From the NCBI RefSeq assembly GCF_028993615.1, contig NZ_CP118632.1, positions 4,278,001 to 4,342,000 of the forward strand: a DNA stretch of 64,000 nt. Direction: 5' to 3'. Shown piece after piece: positions 9,312 through 17,935 of the stretch (position 1 is its first letter; each line of letters starts with the position of its first letter). A model generated the notes under the pieces. The model was not told the origin of the DNA. It searched no databases and saw only the letters and a list, made by a program, of their open reading frames with translations. The position numbers and the translations under genes were made by a program. This DNA comes from Herbaspirillum sp. WKF16 (lineage in GTDB: Bacteria; Pseudomonadota; Gammaproteobacteria; Burkholderiales; Burkholderiaceae_D).

Positions 9312-10391
9312 ATGAAACCATCGATGCTCGCCAAACTCGACCAGCTTGCCGAACGGCTGGAAGAGCTCAACAGCCTGCTGGCCCAGGAAGACGCCACGGC
9401 CAACATGGACAACTTCCGCAAGATGACCCGCGAGCACGCCGAGCTGGGCCCGCTGGTGGCGCTATATCTGGACTACGCGCAGGCCGGCCGGGACATCAAG
9501 ACCGCCCAGGATCTGCTGGCCGATCCCGACATGAAGGAGTTCGCGCAGGAAGAGATCAACGGCGCCCGGGCCCGCATGGAGGCGCTGGAAGGCGATCTGC
9601 AGAAGATGCTGCTGCCCAGGGATCCCAACGACGAGCGCAACATCTTCCTGGAAATCCGCGCCGGCACCGGCGGCGACGAATCGGCGCTGTTCGCCGGCGA
9701 CCTGCTGCGCATGTACAGCCGCTATGCCGAGCGCCAGCGCTGGCAGGTGGAGATCGTCTCGTCGTCCGAGTCCGAGCTGGGCGGCTACAAGGAGGTAATT
9801 GCGCGCATCGCCGGACCGGGCGCCTATTCGCGCCTGAAGTTCGAGTCCGGCGGCCACCGCGTGCAGCGCGTGCCGGCTACCGAGACCCAGGGCCGCATCC
9901 ACACCTCGGCCTGCACCGTGGCCGTGATGCCGGAGGCCGATGAAGTGGAGGACGTGGAGATCAACCCGTCCGAGATCCGCATCGACACTTATCGCGCCTC
10001 GGGCGCCGGCGGCCAGCACATCAACAAGACCGACTCGGCGGTGCGCATCACCCACCTGCCCACCGGCATCGTGGTGGAATGCCAGGACGACCGCAGCCAG
10101 CACAAGAACAAGGCCCAGGCGATGAAGGTGCTGGCCGCGCGCATCAAGGACGTGCAGCTGCGCGAGCAGCAGTCCAAGGAAGCCGCCACCCGCAAGTCGC
10201 TGATCGGCTCGGGCGATCGCAGCGAGCGCATCCGCACCTACAATTTCCCGCAGGGACGCATGACCGACCACCGCATCAACCTGACGCTGTACAAGCTGGA
10301 CTTCATCATGGACGGCGACCTCGACGAATTGACCAACGCGCTCATCACCGAGCGCCAGGCGGAGCTGCTGGCGGAATTGGGCGACGACTGA
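9312..10391 (+). CDS. prfA: Peptide chain release factor 1
   Basis: Reads UAA and UAG and triggers peptidyl-tRNA hydrolysis; 359 aa. The codon-recognition tripeptide is Pro-Ala-Thr at residues 188-190, which marks RF1 rather than RF2. The catalytic GGQ is near residue 233 (GAGGQHINK). The start at 9312 gives the usual MKPSMLAKL opening; the frame extends 20 codons further upstream but that part is unrelated. PrmC, encoded two genes on, methylates the GGQ glutamine. Confidence 0.98.
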   Translation: MKPSMLAKLDQLAERLEELNSLLAQEDATANMDNFRKMTREHAELGPLVALYLDYAQAGRDIKTAQDLLADPDMKEFAQEEINGARARMEALEGDLQKMLLPRDPNDERNIFLEIRAGTGGDESALFAGDLLRMYSRYAERQRWQVEIVSSSESELGGYKEVIARIAGPGAYSRLKFESGGHRVQRVPATETQGRIHTSACTVAVMPEADEVEDVEINPSEIRIDTYRASGAGGQHINKTDSAVRITHLPTGIVVECQDDRSQHKNKAQAMKVLAARIKDVQLREQQSKEAATRKSLIGSGDRSERIRTYNFPQGRMTDHRINLTLYKLDFIMDGDLDELTNALITERQAELLAELGDD

Positions 10392-10400
10392 GGCCCCGGC

Positions 10401-10420
10401 CTACGGTGCCGCTACCGTAG
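10401..10420. other. Hairpin in the prfA-dsbB gap
   Basis: CTACGGT (10401-10407) pairs perfectly with ACCGTAG (10414-10420), ten bases after the prfA stop. There is no T-run, so it may protect the prfA 3' end rather than terminate. The rest of the 185-bp gap shows nothing clear. Confidence 0.4.
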
Positions 10421-10576
10421 CGGCGACAGGAACCAAAACGGGCCAGTCGGCTCTGAGAGGCTTGCATCGCAGTAGTCGCCTGAGGGGGCGGCGTGCAGGC
10501 AACCGGGGCTCTCCACTACAATCCGTCATGGCCATGCGTGCCAGAGCCGGTCACAACTCAACCAAAGCGAATAGAC

Positions 10577-11050
10577 ATGAAATCATCCAAATCGGTTTTC
10601 CTGCTGGTGGCGCTGGTCTGCGCCGCCCTGCTCGGCTTCGCCATGTACCTGCAGATCGTCGAAGAAATGCAGCCTTGCCCGCTGTGCGTGATCCAGCGCT
10701 ACATGTTCGTGCTGGTGGCGGCGTTTTCGCTGATCGCCTATTTCATGCCGCCGCCGGCCCGCCGCGGCGGCGCGGCGCTGGGCCTGCTGGCTGCGCTGGG
10801 CGGCGCCGGCACCGCGATCTGGCACCTGTACGTGAAGGCGCATCCGGGCGTGTCGTGCACCACCGATCCGCTGGAAACCGCGATCAACCAGTTGCCCACC
10901 GCCAAGCTGCTGCCGCAGATGTTCACCGCCGACGGCTTCTGCTCGGCGCCGTGGCCGCCGGTGCTTGGCCTGCAGATCCCGACCTGGTCGCTGATCTGGT
11001 TTGCGCTGCTTGGCCTGATGCTGCTGCGCCAGGTCTTCAAGCGCGCCTGA
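10577..11050 (+). CDS. dsbB: Disulfide bond formation protein B
   Basis: Inner-membrane quinone reductase that reoxidises DsbA; 157 aa. The first redox pair is Cys34-Pro-Leu-Cys37, followed by the QRYMF stretch. The second periplasmic pair is Cys94 and Cys122. Four hydrophobic segments fit the family topology. The start at 10577 is the ATG in front of the first membrane helix; in-frame ATGs further upstream give an unlikely hydrophilic leader. It sits 13 bp before prmC, unusual company for this gene. Confidence 0.94.
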   Translation: MKSSKSVFLLVALVCAALLGFAMYLQIVEEMQPCPLCVIQRYMFVLVAAFSLIAYFMPPPARRGGAALGLLAALGGAGTAIWHLYVKAHPGVSCTTDPLETAINQLPTAKLLPQMFTADGFCSAPWPPVLGLQIPTWSLIWFALLGLMLLRQVFKRA

Positions 11051-11063
11051 GGCCGCGTCACCC

Positions 11064-11897
11064 ATGCAACACGCATCCAGCTTTGCCGGCTGCACGCTGG
11101 CGACGGTACTCAGGATGGCGCCGCTGGATGCGCTGGAGAACCGCATACTGGTCAGCCACGCGCTGCGCCTGACGCGCGTGCAGCTGATCACGCAATCCGA
11201 GCGCCGGCTGGAGCTCGCCGAGGCCGACGCGCTACAGGCGCTGTTCGAACGCCGCCTGCGCGGCGAGCCGATCGCCTACATCGTCGGCGCGCGCGAGTTC
11301 TTCGGGCTCGATTTTCGCGTCACGCCAGACGTATTGATCCCGCGCCCCGATACCGAACTGCTGGTGGAACTGGCTATCGGGCGCTTGCCGCAAGCCGGGC
11401 GCCTGCTGGACATGGGCACAGGTTCGGGCGCCATCGCGGTGGCCGTGGCCCACAGCAGGCCCGACGCCGCGGTGGCCGCGCTCGACGCCAGCGCGGCGGC
11501 GCTGGAGGTGGCGCGCGGCAATGCGCTGGCCAACGGGGCGCGCGTGGAGTTCATGCTGAGCGACTGGTACCAGGCGCTCGACGACGCCGCGGCCTTCGAT
11601 GTGATCGCTTCCAATCCGCCCTACATCGTCGAAGGCGACGTCCATCTGTCGCAGGGCGACCTGCGCTTCGAACCTGTGGATGCGCTGACCGACCATGCCG
11701 ACGGCTTGTCCGACCTGCGCATCATCGTCGGCGGCGCGCGCGCCCACCTGAAGCAGGGAGGCTGGCTGCTGATGGAGCATGGCTACGATCAGGCTGCGGC
11801 GGTGCGGGCCTTGCTGTCGGCGGCCGGCTTTGCCGGGGTGCAAAGCTGGCGCGACCTGGCGGGCATCGAACGCGTCAGCGGCGGTCGCCTGGCTTGA
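11064..11897 (+). CDS. prmC: Release factor glutamine methyltransferase
   Basis: SAM-dependent N5-methyltransferase acting on the GGQ glutamine of RF1 and RF2; 277 aa. The N-terminal helical domain has the HALRLTR and RRLRGEPIAYIVG segments. The SAM site is DMGTGSGAIA near residue 115, and the catalytic NPPY loop is near residue 185. The N-terminus is about ten residues longer than the commonest form, so a start at a later in-frame codon is possible. It works with prfA two genes upstream. Confidence 0.95.
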   Translation: MQHASSFAGCTLATVLRMAPLDALENRILVSHALRLTRVQLITQSERRLELAEADALQALFERRLRGEPIAYIVGAREFFGLDFRVTPDVLIPRPDTELLVELAIGRLPQAGRLLDMGTGSGAIAVAVAHSRPDAAVAALDASAAALEVARGNALANGARVEFMLSDWYQALDDAAAFDVIASNPPYIVEGDVHLSQGDLRFEPVDALTDHADGLSDLRIIVGGARAHLKQGGWLLMEHGYDQAAAVRALLSAAGFAGVQSWRDLAGIERVSGGRLA

Positions 11898-11902
11898 CGA
11901 AC

Positions 11903-12005
11903 ATACGCCGCTGGATCCCGGCCTGCGCCAGGATGACGGCGGTGAAAATACAGCCAACCCGTCGTCCCGGCGCAGGCCGGGATCCAGTGGCGTTGAACGG
12001 CGTAT
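11903..12005. repeat. REP-like inverted hairpin pair A, between convergent genes
   Basis: Two hairpins face each other. The right one has stem TCCCGGC/GCCGGGA around a GCAG loop (11965-11982). The left one is its near-mirror (11916-11933, one mismatch). The outer ends ATACGCCG and CGGCGTAT also pair, so the whole unit can fold into a cruciform. It fills the gap between prmC and the oppositely oriented oxidoreductase and could end transcription from both sides. The same architecture recurs at 51965-52067. Confidence 0.75.
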
Positions 12006-12010
12006 CAAGC

Positions 12011-15000
12011 TTACGCCGCCTTCTTTCCGCCCCCATCCGGCAGTATCGGGGAATCCACCAGCGTCACGCTGCCCAACTCGGGATGCTCGATCATCCTGAG
12101 CAGCGATGCTTCCTTCTGCCTGGCCGCCTTGAGGTGCCGCTCCTTCACGTGGCCATAGCCGCGAATCTCTTCCGGAATGCGCGCCACCGCAATCACCTGC
12201 GCCAGGTTCTCCACCGTCAGCCGGCCCAGCAGCCGCGAGAGGGTCTCACGATACTCTTCGATAAGTGCGCGCTCCTGCCTGCGCTCCGCGGTGCGGCCGA
12301 AGGGATCGAAGGCCGTGCCGCGCAGGAAACGCAACTTGGCCAGCACGCCGAAGGCCGGCATCATCCATGAACCGTACTGCTTCTTGACCAGGTGCCCCTG
12401 GTCGTCCTGCCTGGCCGTGAGCGGCGGAGCCAGGTGGAATTTGAGCTGGTAGTCGCCCTCGAACATGGACGCGATCTTGGCGCGGAAGGCGCCGTCGGTG
12501 TAGAGACGCGCGACCTCGTATTCGTCCTTGTAGGCCATCAGCTTGAACAGGTATTGCGCCACGGCCTGGGTCAGCTTCAATCCCTTTCCCGCATCGCCCA
12601 GCGCGCCTTCGGCCGCTTGCACCTGCTGCACGAAATCGGCGTAGCGGCGGGCGTAGGCTGCGTTCTGGTAGGCCGTCAGGAAGCCGCTGCGGCGCTCCAC
12701 GGTCTCTTCCAGCGATGGCGCCTTCTTGAATTCGATCACCTGCGCGCTCATGCCATTGCGCTTGGCTGCGTTCAACGCCGTGTCGATGTCGTGCGCCGCC
12801 ACGCGGCCCCAGGCGAAGGCCTGCTTGTTGAACTCCACCTGCAGCGCGTTGAGCTCGATGGCACGCAGCAGCGCGGCCTCCGACAACGGCACCCAGCCGC
12901 GTTGCCAGGCATAGCCCAGCATGAACATATTGGTGGCGATGGCGTCGCCCATGAGCCCCATGGCAATGTGGCCGGCGTCCACCAGCGACAGGTTGTCGCG
13001 ACCGCAGGCGCGGGCGATCTCGCCTTCGCTGGAGGCGTTGGGGAATTGCCAGTCCGGATTGCGCACGAAGGCGGCCGTCGGCGTCTGGGTCGAGTTCACG
13101 GCCGCGCGCGTGCGGCCCTCGCCCATGCGCGAGAGGGCGTCGCGGCTGGCGGTGACGATTACGTCGCAGCCGATCACCAGGTCGGCCGCGCCGGTGCCCA
13201 CGCGGGTGGAATAGATATGCTCGGCCTGCTCGGCCACGCGCACGTGCGACATCACGGCGCCGCCCTTCTGCGCCAGGCCGGTCATGTCCAGCACGGAGCA
13301 GGCGCGGCCTTCCAGGTGCGCGGCCATGGCGATGATCTGGCCGATGGTGATGACGCCGGTGCCGCCCACCCCGGTGACCAGGATGCCGTAGGGATCGGCC
13401 AGCGACGGCAGGACCGGCTCTGGCAGCTTGGGCATGGCAGGCGCGCCCTCGCCCGCCTTGGCCTTGGCCGGCTTCTTCAGCTGGCCGCCCTCGACGGTGA
13501 CGAAGCTGGGACAAAAACCGTTCACGCAGGAGTAGTCCTTGTTGCAGGACGACTGGTTGATCTGGCGCTTGCGGCCGAACTCGGTTTCCAGCGGCTCCAC
13601 CGACAGGCAGTTGGATTGCACGCTGCAGTCGCCGCAGCCCTCGCACACGGCTTCGTTGATGACGGCGCGCTTGGCTGGATCGGGATAGGCGTTGCGTTTG
13701 CGGCGGCGGCGCTTTTCCGAGGCGCAGGTCTGGTCGTAGATCATGGCCGACACGCCCGTCACTTCGCGCAGTTCGCGCTGCACGGCGTCGAGCTCGCTGC
13801 GGTGGCGGATGGTGACGCCTTCGGCCCACTTGGTGCCGGGCGGATATTTGTCCGGCTCGTCGGTGACCACGATGATGGGCGCCACGTTCTCGGCGGCCAG
13901 CTGGCGCGAGATCATGGCGGGGTCGAGCGGACCGTCGAACTCCTGGCCGCCGGTCATGGCGACGGCGTCGTTGTAGAGGATCTTGTAGGTGAGGTTGACC
14001 TTGGCCGCGACCGAGGCGCGCACCGCCAGCAGGCCCGAGTGGAAGTAGGTGCCGTCGCCCAGGTTGGCGAACACGTGCTTCTCGCTGGTGAACGGCGCCT
14101 GGCCGACCCAGGTCACGCCTTCGCCGCCCATGTGGGAGAACACCTGGGTCTCGCGGTCCATCCAGGTCACCATGTAATGGCAGCCGATGCCGGCCAGGCC
14201 GCGGCTGCCGTCGGGCAGCCTGGTGGAGGTGTTGTGCGGGCAGCCGGAGCAGAAATGCGGGATACGGTCTTTCTGCGGGTCGGGCTTGGCGCTGACGTTG
14301 AGGGTGGCTTCCTTGGCTTCGAGGAAGGCGATGCGGGCGCGCACGCGCTGCTCGACCGGATGGCCGGCGAAGTAGCGCGAGATGCGCGCGGCGATGGCGC
14401 GCGCGATCTGCGCCGGGTTCAGCTCATAGGTGGCGGGCAGCAGCCAGTTGCCGTGGCCTTCGCGCTGCGAACCGCTCCATTCGCCGGTGTCGTCGAACTT
14501 GCCGACCACGCGCGGGCGCACGTCGTCGCGCCAGTTGTAGAGTTCTTCCTTGAGCTGGTATTCGAGGATCTGGCGCTTCTCTTCCACCACCAGGATCTCT
14601 TCCAGGCCTTGCGCGAACTCGCGCACGCCTTCGGCCTCCAGCGGCCAGGTCATGCCGACCTTGTAGAGGCGGATGCCGATGTCGCGCGCGACCTGCTCGT
14701 CGATGCCGAGGTCGGCCAGCGCCTGGCGCGTATCGAGGTAGGACTTGCCGGCGGTGATAATGCCGATGCGCGCGCGCGGGCTGTCCCACACGATCTGGTT
14801 GAGCTTGTTGGCGCGCGCGTAGGCCAGCGCGGCGTACCACTTGTAGTTGTTCATCCGCGCTTCCTGCGCCAGCACGGCGTCGGGCAGGCGGATGTTGAGG
14901 CCGTCGGGCGGCAGTTCGAAATCGGGGATCTGGATCTTCACGCGGTCCGGGTCGATCATCACCGACATGCCGGACTCGACCAGGTCGGTGACGCACTTCA

Positions 15001-15625
15001 TTGCCACCCAGAGGCCGGTGTAGCGACTCATGGCCCAGCCGTGCAGGCCGTAGTCGAGGTATTCCTGCACCGTGGACGGATACAGCACCGGAATGCCGCA
15101 GGCCTTGAGGATGTGTTCGCTCTGGTGCGCGGCGGTGGACGACTTGGCGGCGTGGTCGTCGCCGGCGATCACCAGCACGCCGCCGTGCTTCGAGGTGCCG
15201 GCCATGTTGGCGTGCTTGAAGACGTCGCCGCAGCGGTCCACGCCGGGCCCCTTGCCGTACCACAGCGAGAACACGCCGTCGTGCTGCGCGCCGGGGAACA
15301 GGTTGACCTGCTGCGTGCCCCATACGCTGGTGGCGGCCAGGTCCTCGTTCATGCCGGGGTGGAATTTGACCTGGTGGGCCTCGAGATATTTTTTGGCCTT
15401 CTCGGCGGTCTGGTCGACCGTGCCCAGCGGCGAGCCGCGGTAGCCGGTGATGAAGCCGGCGGTATTCAGGCCGGCGCGCATGTCGTACTGGCGCTGCAGG
15501 ATGGGCAGGCGAACCAGCGCCTGGATGCCGGTCATGAAGACGCGGCCGCGCTCAAGCGTGTATTTGTCGTCCAGGGAAACATCGTCCAGCAGCAGGCGCT
15601 GGCCGGATGGTAGGGGTGCGTTCAT
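12011..15625 (-). CDS. Fused indolepyruvate:ferredoxin oxidoreductase
   Basis: 1204-aa single-chain member of the 2-oxoacid:ferredoxin oxidoreductases, converting aryl pyruvates and CoA to aryl-acetyl-CoA and CO2 with TPP and iron-sulfur clusters. From the N-terminus: an alpha-like part; a TPP region with GIGCHYMVTW near residue 485 and GDGTYFHSG near 515; a Cys-rich ferredoxin-like region near 645-700 (CEGCGDCSVQSNC, then CNKDYSCVNGFCP); then a gamma-type domain starting GVGGTGVITIGQ near 745. The start at 15625 is supported by GGAG 7 nt upstream. The downstream neighbour phhA suggests aromatic amino acid catabolism. Substrate preference is inferred from family. Confidence 0.92.
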   Translation of the reverse strand: MNAPLPSGQRLLLDDVSLDDKYTLERGRVFMTGIQALVRLPILQRQYDMRAGLNTAGFITGYRGSPLGTVDQTAEKAKKYLEAHQVKFHPGMNEDLAATSVWGTQQVNLFPGAQHDGVFSLWYGKGPGVDRCGDVFKHANMAGTSKHGGVLVIAGDDHAAKSSTAAHQSEHILKACGIPVLYPSTVQEYLDYGLHGWAMSRYTGLWVAMKCVTDLVESGMSVMIDPDRVKIQIPDFELPPDGLNIRLPDAVLAQEARMNNYKWYAALAYARANKLNQIVWDSPRARIGIITAGKSYLDTRQALADLGIDEQVARDIGIRLYKVGMTWPLEAEGVREFAQGLEEILVVEEKRQILEYQLKEELYNWRDDVRPRVVGKFDDTGEWSGSQREGHGNWLLPATYELNPAQIARAIAARISRYFAGHPVEQRVRARIAFLEAKEATLNVSAKPDPQKDRIPHFCSGCPHNTSTRLPDGSRGLAGIGCHYMVTWMDRETQVFSHMGGEGVTWVGQAPFTSEKHVFANLGDGTYFHSGLLAVRASVAAKVNLTYKILYNDAVAMTGGQEFDGPLDPAMISRQLAAENVAPIIVVTDEPDKYPPGTKWAEGVTIRHRSELDAVQRELREVTGVSAMIYDQTCASEKRRRRKRNAYPDPAKRAVINEAVCEGCGDCSVQSNCLSVEPLETEFGRKRQINQSSCNKDYSCVNGFCPSFVTVEGGQLKKPAKAKAGEGAPAMPKLPEPVLPSLADPYGILVTGVGGTGVITIGQIIAMAAHLEGRACSVLDMTGLAQKGGAVMSHVRVAEQAEHIYSTRVGTGAADLVIGCDVIVTASRDALSRMGEGRTRAAVNSTQTPTAAFVRNPDWQFPNASSEGEIARACGRDNLSLVDAGHIAMGLMGDAIATNMFMLGYAWQRGWVPLSEAALLRAIELNALQVEFNKQAFAWGRVAAHDIDTALNAAKRNGMSAQVIEFKKAPSLEETVERRSGFLTAYQNAAYARRYADFVQQVQAAEGALGDAGKGLKLTQAVAQYLFKLMAYKDEYEVARLYTDGAFRAKIASMFEGDYQLKFHLAPPLTARQDDQGHLVKKQYGSWMMPAFGVLAKLRFLRGTAFDPFGRTAERRQERALIEEYRETLSRLLGRLTVENLAQVIAVARIPEEIRGYGHVKERHLKAARQKEASLLRMIEHPELGSVTLVDSPILPDGGGKKAA

Positions 15626-16003
15626 GCGGTCTCCGTGCCAAAAATCTTGTTCTTGGTTGCACATGTGCCCGCACCGCCGAGCTTGCTGGCTTTGCCGGAT
15701 CGGCTCGACCCGGCTGGCGATGCTGGCTGTCAAAACTCCGCGCCTTGTGGGCGAGGGTTCTCTTTCTGTTATGTGTTTTCAAGTTAGCACAAGGAGCAAC
15801 CGCCGGCTACGCGCGTCGCAGCAGGCTTTTCGGCGTTTTTTGGCAAGCCGGAAACAGTTTTGGCACGTCCTGCGGCAGGAACGGATTTGCAGAGGAGAAA
15901 ATGCCGGAAAGGTGAAAACAACAATATTTCCGGCTGAAAAAAAAGACGCGCGTTCGCGCAAGTGTTACAGGCAAGACGCGAGTGTAACAACCCGTAAAAG
16001 GGA
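15626..16003. other. Upstream region of the oxidoreductase gene; inverted repeat 15963-15989
   Basis: No gene is supported here. The AT-richer part (15755-15960) should hold the oxidoreductase promoter, but no clear -35/-10 pair is visible on the minus strand. TGTTACA (15963-15969) and TGTAACA (15983-15989) form a 7-bp dyad with 13 bp between. It lies just outside the putative small-RNA -35 box and could be an operator. Confidence 0.4.
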
Positions 16004-16033
16004 TTGGTGGGGGCCGGGCGGGTGGCGTTTAAT
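16004..16033 (+). promoter_or_regulatory. Candidate sigma-70 promoter of the small RNA
   Basis: TTGGTG (16004-16009), an 18-bp spacer and TTTAAT (16028-16033) point into the region ending at the orphan terminator. It predicts a start near 16040. Confidence 0.4.
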
Positions 16034-16039
16034 GAGGCT

Positions 16040-16151
16040 TCTTGAACAGCGGATCGATTGGTATCCATTCTCTGCGCAAGGTTCCTCCCCTCTAGTGTTG
16101 AAAGCACCACTAGCTCGCGGATCCGGCCTCCCCTGTCGGATCCGCTTTTTT
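16040..16151 (+). ncRNA. Candidate small regulatory RNA with two CCUCCCC segments
   Basis: About 110 nt between two minus-strand genes. It ends in a strong terminator oriented for the plus strand, although no plus-strand gene lies anywhere near upstream. Predicted elements in order: a weak stem GGAT/ATCC (16051-16066), an open segment with TCCTCCCC (16083-16090), a stem CTAGTG/CACTAG (16092-16113), then the terminator hairpin whose loop again carries CCTCCCC. Such C-rich open segments are known in other bacterial small RNAs that pair with Shine-Dalgarno sequences. Family unknown; expression not shown. Confidence 0.45.
16117..16151 (+). terminator. Orphan rho-independent terminator (plus strand)
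   Basis: GCGGATCCG (16117-16125) pairs perfectly with CGGATCCGC (16137-16145), followed by six T. On the minus strand the hairpin lacks a T-run, so it does not serve phhA. Confidence 0.85.
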
Positions 16152-16216
16152 ATTGCCGCGCTGTTTTCCGCTCTTCTCCACCCTCCCGGTGGCGACGGCC
16201 GGGCGGAAGGCGGGCC

Positions 16217-17098
16217 TCAGCGATTGGGCGGCAGGTTGGTTTCGCCCGCCAGCAGCGTGTCGACAGGCAACGGCTCCTGCTGCTTGAGAAGCTCGTAGAA
16301 CGGCGTGAAGTCCGGCGCGGTGTCGTTGAAGAGCTGCTCGAAATCGCGGATCACGAAGTAGGTTTCCTGATACGAGTCGATCTTGTAGAGCGTGCGCATG
16401 ATGCGCTCGACCTCGAAGGGAATCCGACGTGGCCGGTCGCTCGACAGGCAGTATTCCACCTCTCCGCCCGAGGACAGGATGCCGGCGCCATAGATGCGCA
16501 GGCCCTGCTCGCTCTGGATCAGGCCGAACTCGATGGTGTACCAGTACAGGCGCGCGAGACAGGCCAGGCCGTCCAGCTTGAGCGCCTTCAATCCGCCCTT
16601 GCCGTATTCCTGCAGGTGATCGGCGAAGATCGGGTTGAACAGCAGCGGCACGTGACCGAAGAAATCGTGGAACACGTCGGGCTCGACGATGTAGTCGAAC
16701 TCATGCTCCTCGCGCAGCCACACGGTGACCGGGAAGCGGCGGTTGGCCAGGTGCTCGAAGAAGGTCTGGTCCGGCACCAGGCCGGGCACCGCCACCAGCT
16801 GCCAGCCGGTGGCCTTGTACAGGGCCTCGGTGGTGCGGTCGAAGCGCGGGATGCCTTGCGAGACGTCGAGCGCCTTCAGGCTGTCGATGAAGACGTCGCA
16901 GGCGCGGCCGGGAATCAGTTTGGCCTGGCGCTCGTACAGGCGGCGCCAGCGCGCGTGCTGCTCGGGGGTATAGCTGTCCCAGTTCTGCGCCACCACGTAG
17001 TTGGCGTCGGCCTGGCTGTAGTCGCCGCGCAATGCGCCGCTGTCGGATTTTGTCGCGACGGTGGCGAAGAAGTCGTCGGTGTTGGGATTGGTGCTCAT
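16217..17098 (-). CDS. phhA: Phenylalanine 4-monooxygenase
   Basis: Iron- and pterin-dependent hydroxylase turning phenylalanine into tyrosine; 293 aa, the usual bacterial monomeric length without a regulatory ACT domain. The iron ligands are visible: His144 and His149 in VFHDFFGHVPLL, and Glu190 in YWYTIEFGL. It is the last gene of a minus-strand run, 78 bp after the GNAT gene. No pterin carbinolamine dehydratase (phhB) is adjacent, although the two are often neighbours in other genera. Confidence 0.96.
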   Translation of the reverse strand: MSTNPNTDDFFATVATKSDSGALRGDYSQADANYVVAQNWDSYTPEQHARWRRLYERQAKLIPGRACDVFIDSLKALDVSQGIPRFDRTTEALYKATGWQLVAVPGLVPDQTFFEHLANRRFPVTVWLREEHEFDYIVEPDVFHDFFGHVPLLFNPIFADHLQEYGKGGLKALKLDGLACLARLYWYTIEFGLIQSEQGLRIYGAGILSSGGEVEYCLSSDRPRRIPFEVERIMRTLYKIDSYQETYFVIRDFEQLFNDTAPDFTPFYELLKQQEPLPVDTLLAGETNLPPNR

Positions 17099-17176
17099 GG
17101 CAAATCCGTTTTCAAGGTGAGGCGCATATTATGCCCCCATTGCGCGGCCGGCCAGGTGCGCCGGCGCAAAAACGGA

Positions 17177-17926
17177 TCAGGAAGCGGGCGGCGCGGCAGG
17201 CGGCGGGCCGTCCTTGCCGTTGCCCTTGGCGCCGATGCCGGTGACCCGCGCGCCCCATTTCAGCAGCGCCTTGAAGTTGGCCTTGACGATGTAGTCCAGC
17301 ATGGCGACCTGCTCTTCCATCGCCTCCTGAAAGACGGTAGCGGAGTTGGCCGGCTTGATCTTGAGATAGGCGTCGGCCTCGCCGTAGTCGCGATGGATCT
17401 CCATGCCGGCCTTGCTGGCGATGTGCATCATCACCTTGTTGGACGACAGGCAGTGCATGTAGAGCGTATCGACGTCGGCGTTGCGGCAGCGCATGGAGGC
17501 GCGCATGAAGAGTTTGGTGCCCACGCCCAGGCCGCGCGCGGCGGCCGAGACCGAGACGCCGAACTCGGCCACCACCGGCTTGATGGTGGCGCCGGAGACG
17601 CGCGAACTCTCGCGCGGGGCGAAGGCCAGGTGTCCGACGCCAAGCAGGCGCAGGCGGCGGTCGTAGACGCCGAAGACGGTATCGCGCGCGAAGTCGATGT
17701 GCTCCACGTAACGCGCGACCATCTCGTCGGACAGCTTGGAACCGAAGCGCAGCAGCCGGTCCTTGTCTTCCAGCGCGAGGAAATGGCGCATCAGGTGGCG
17801 CCGCGCGCGCTCGGAGAGTTCCTTGACGAAGACCGTCGGCTTGTCGGCCTTGGCCGGTTCGGCGCCGCCGGGCTGGGGCTCCCGGTGCCACAGGCGCTTG
17901 AGCAGGGAAAACAGGGAAGTGCTCAT
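17177..17926 (-). CDS. GNAT-like acyltransferase of unknown substrate
   Basis: 249 aa. The central part (about residues 40-190) reads as a GNAT fold: the AARGLGVGTKLFMRASMRCRN stretch, shown here in part only, has the R/Q-x-x-G-x-G/A acetyl-CoA loop as RGLGVG near residue 137. It ends in a Pro/Ala-rich tail. An N-terminal hydrophobic/basic stretch (LFSLLKRLWHR) could associate with the membrane. It lies 9 bp after cca and is probably co-transcribed with it. The substrate cannot be inferred; an N-acyl amino acid synthase-like role is possible. Confidence 0.75.
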   Translation of the reverse strand: MSTSLFSLLKRLWHREPQPGGAEPAKADKPTVFVKELSERARRHLMRHFLALEDKDRLLRFGSKLSDEMVARYVEHIDFARDTVFGVYDRRLRLLGVGHLAFAPRESSRVSGATIKPVVAEFGVSVSAAARGLGVGTKLFMRASMRCRNADVDTLYMHCLSSNKVMMHIASKAGMEIHRDYGEADAYLKIKPANSATVFQEAMEEQVAMLDYIVKANFKALLKWGARVTGIGAKGNGKDGPPPAAPPAS

Positions 17927-17935
17927 GGCGCGGCC

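Noticed and set aside
12392..15613. Open frame of more than 1000 codons on the plus strand opposite the oxidoreductase gene
   Set aside because: It mirrors the third-position GC pattern of the real gene; its translation is low in complexity (His, Gly, Val, Ala, Arg) with no motif.
15861..15877. TGGCACG resembling a sigma-54 -24 box upstream of the oxidoreductase
   Set aside because: The -12 half reads GCGG instead of TTGC, and it points away from the gene.
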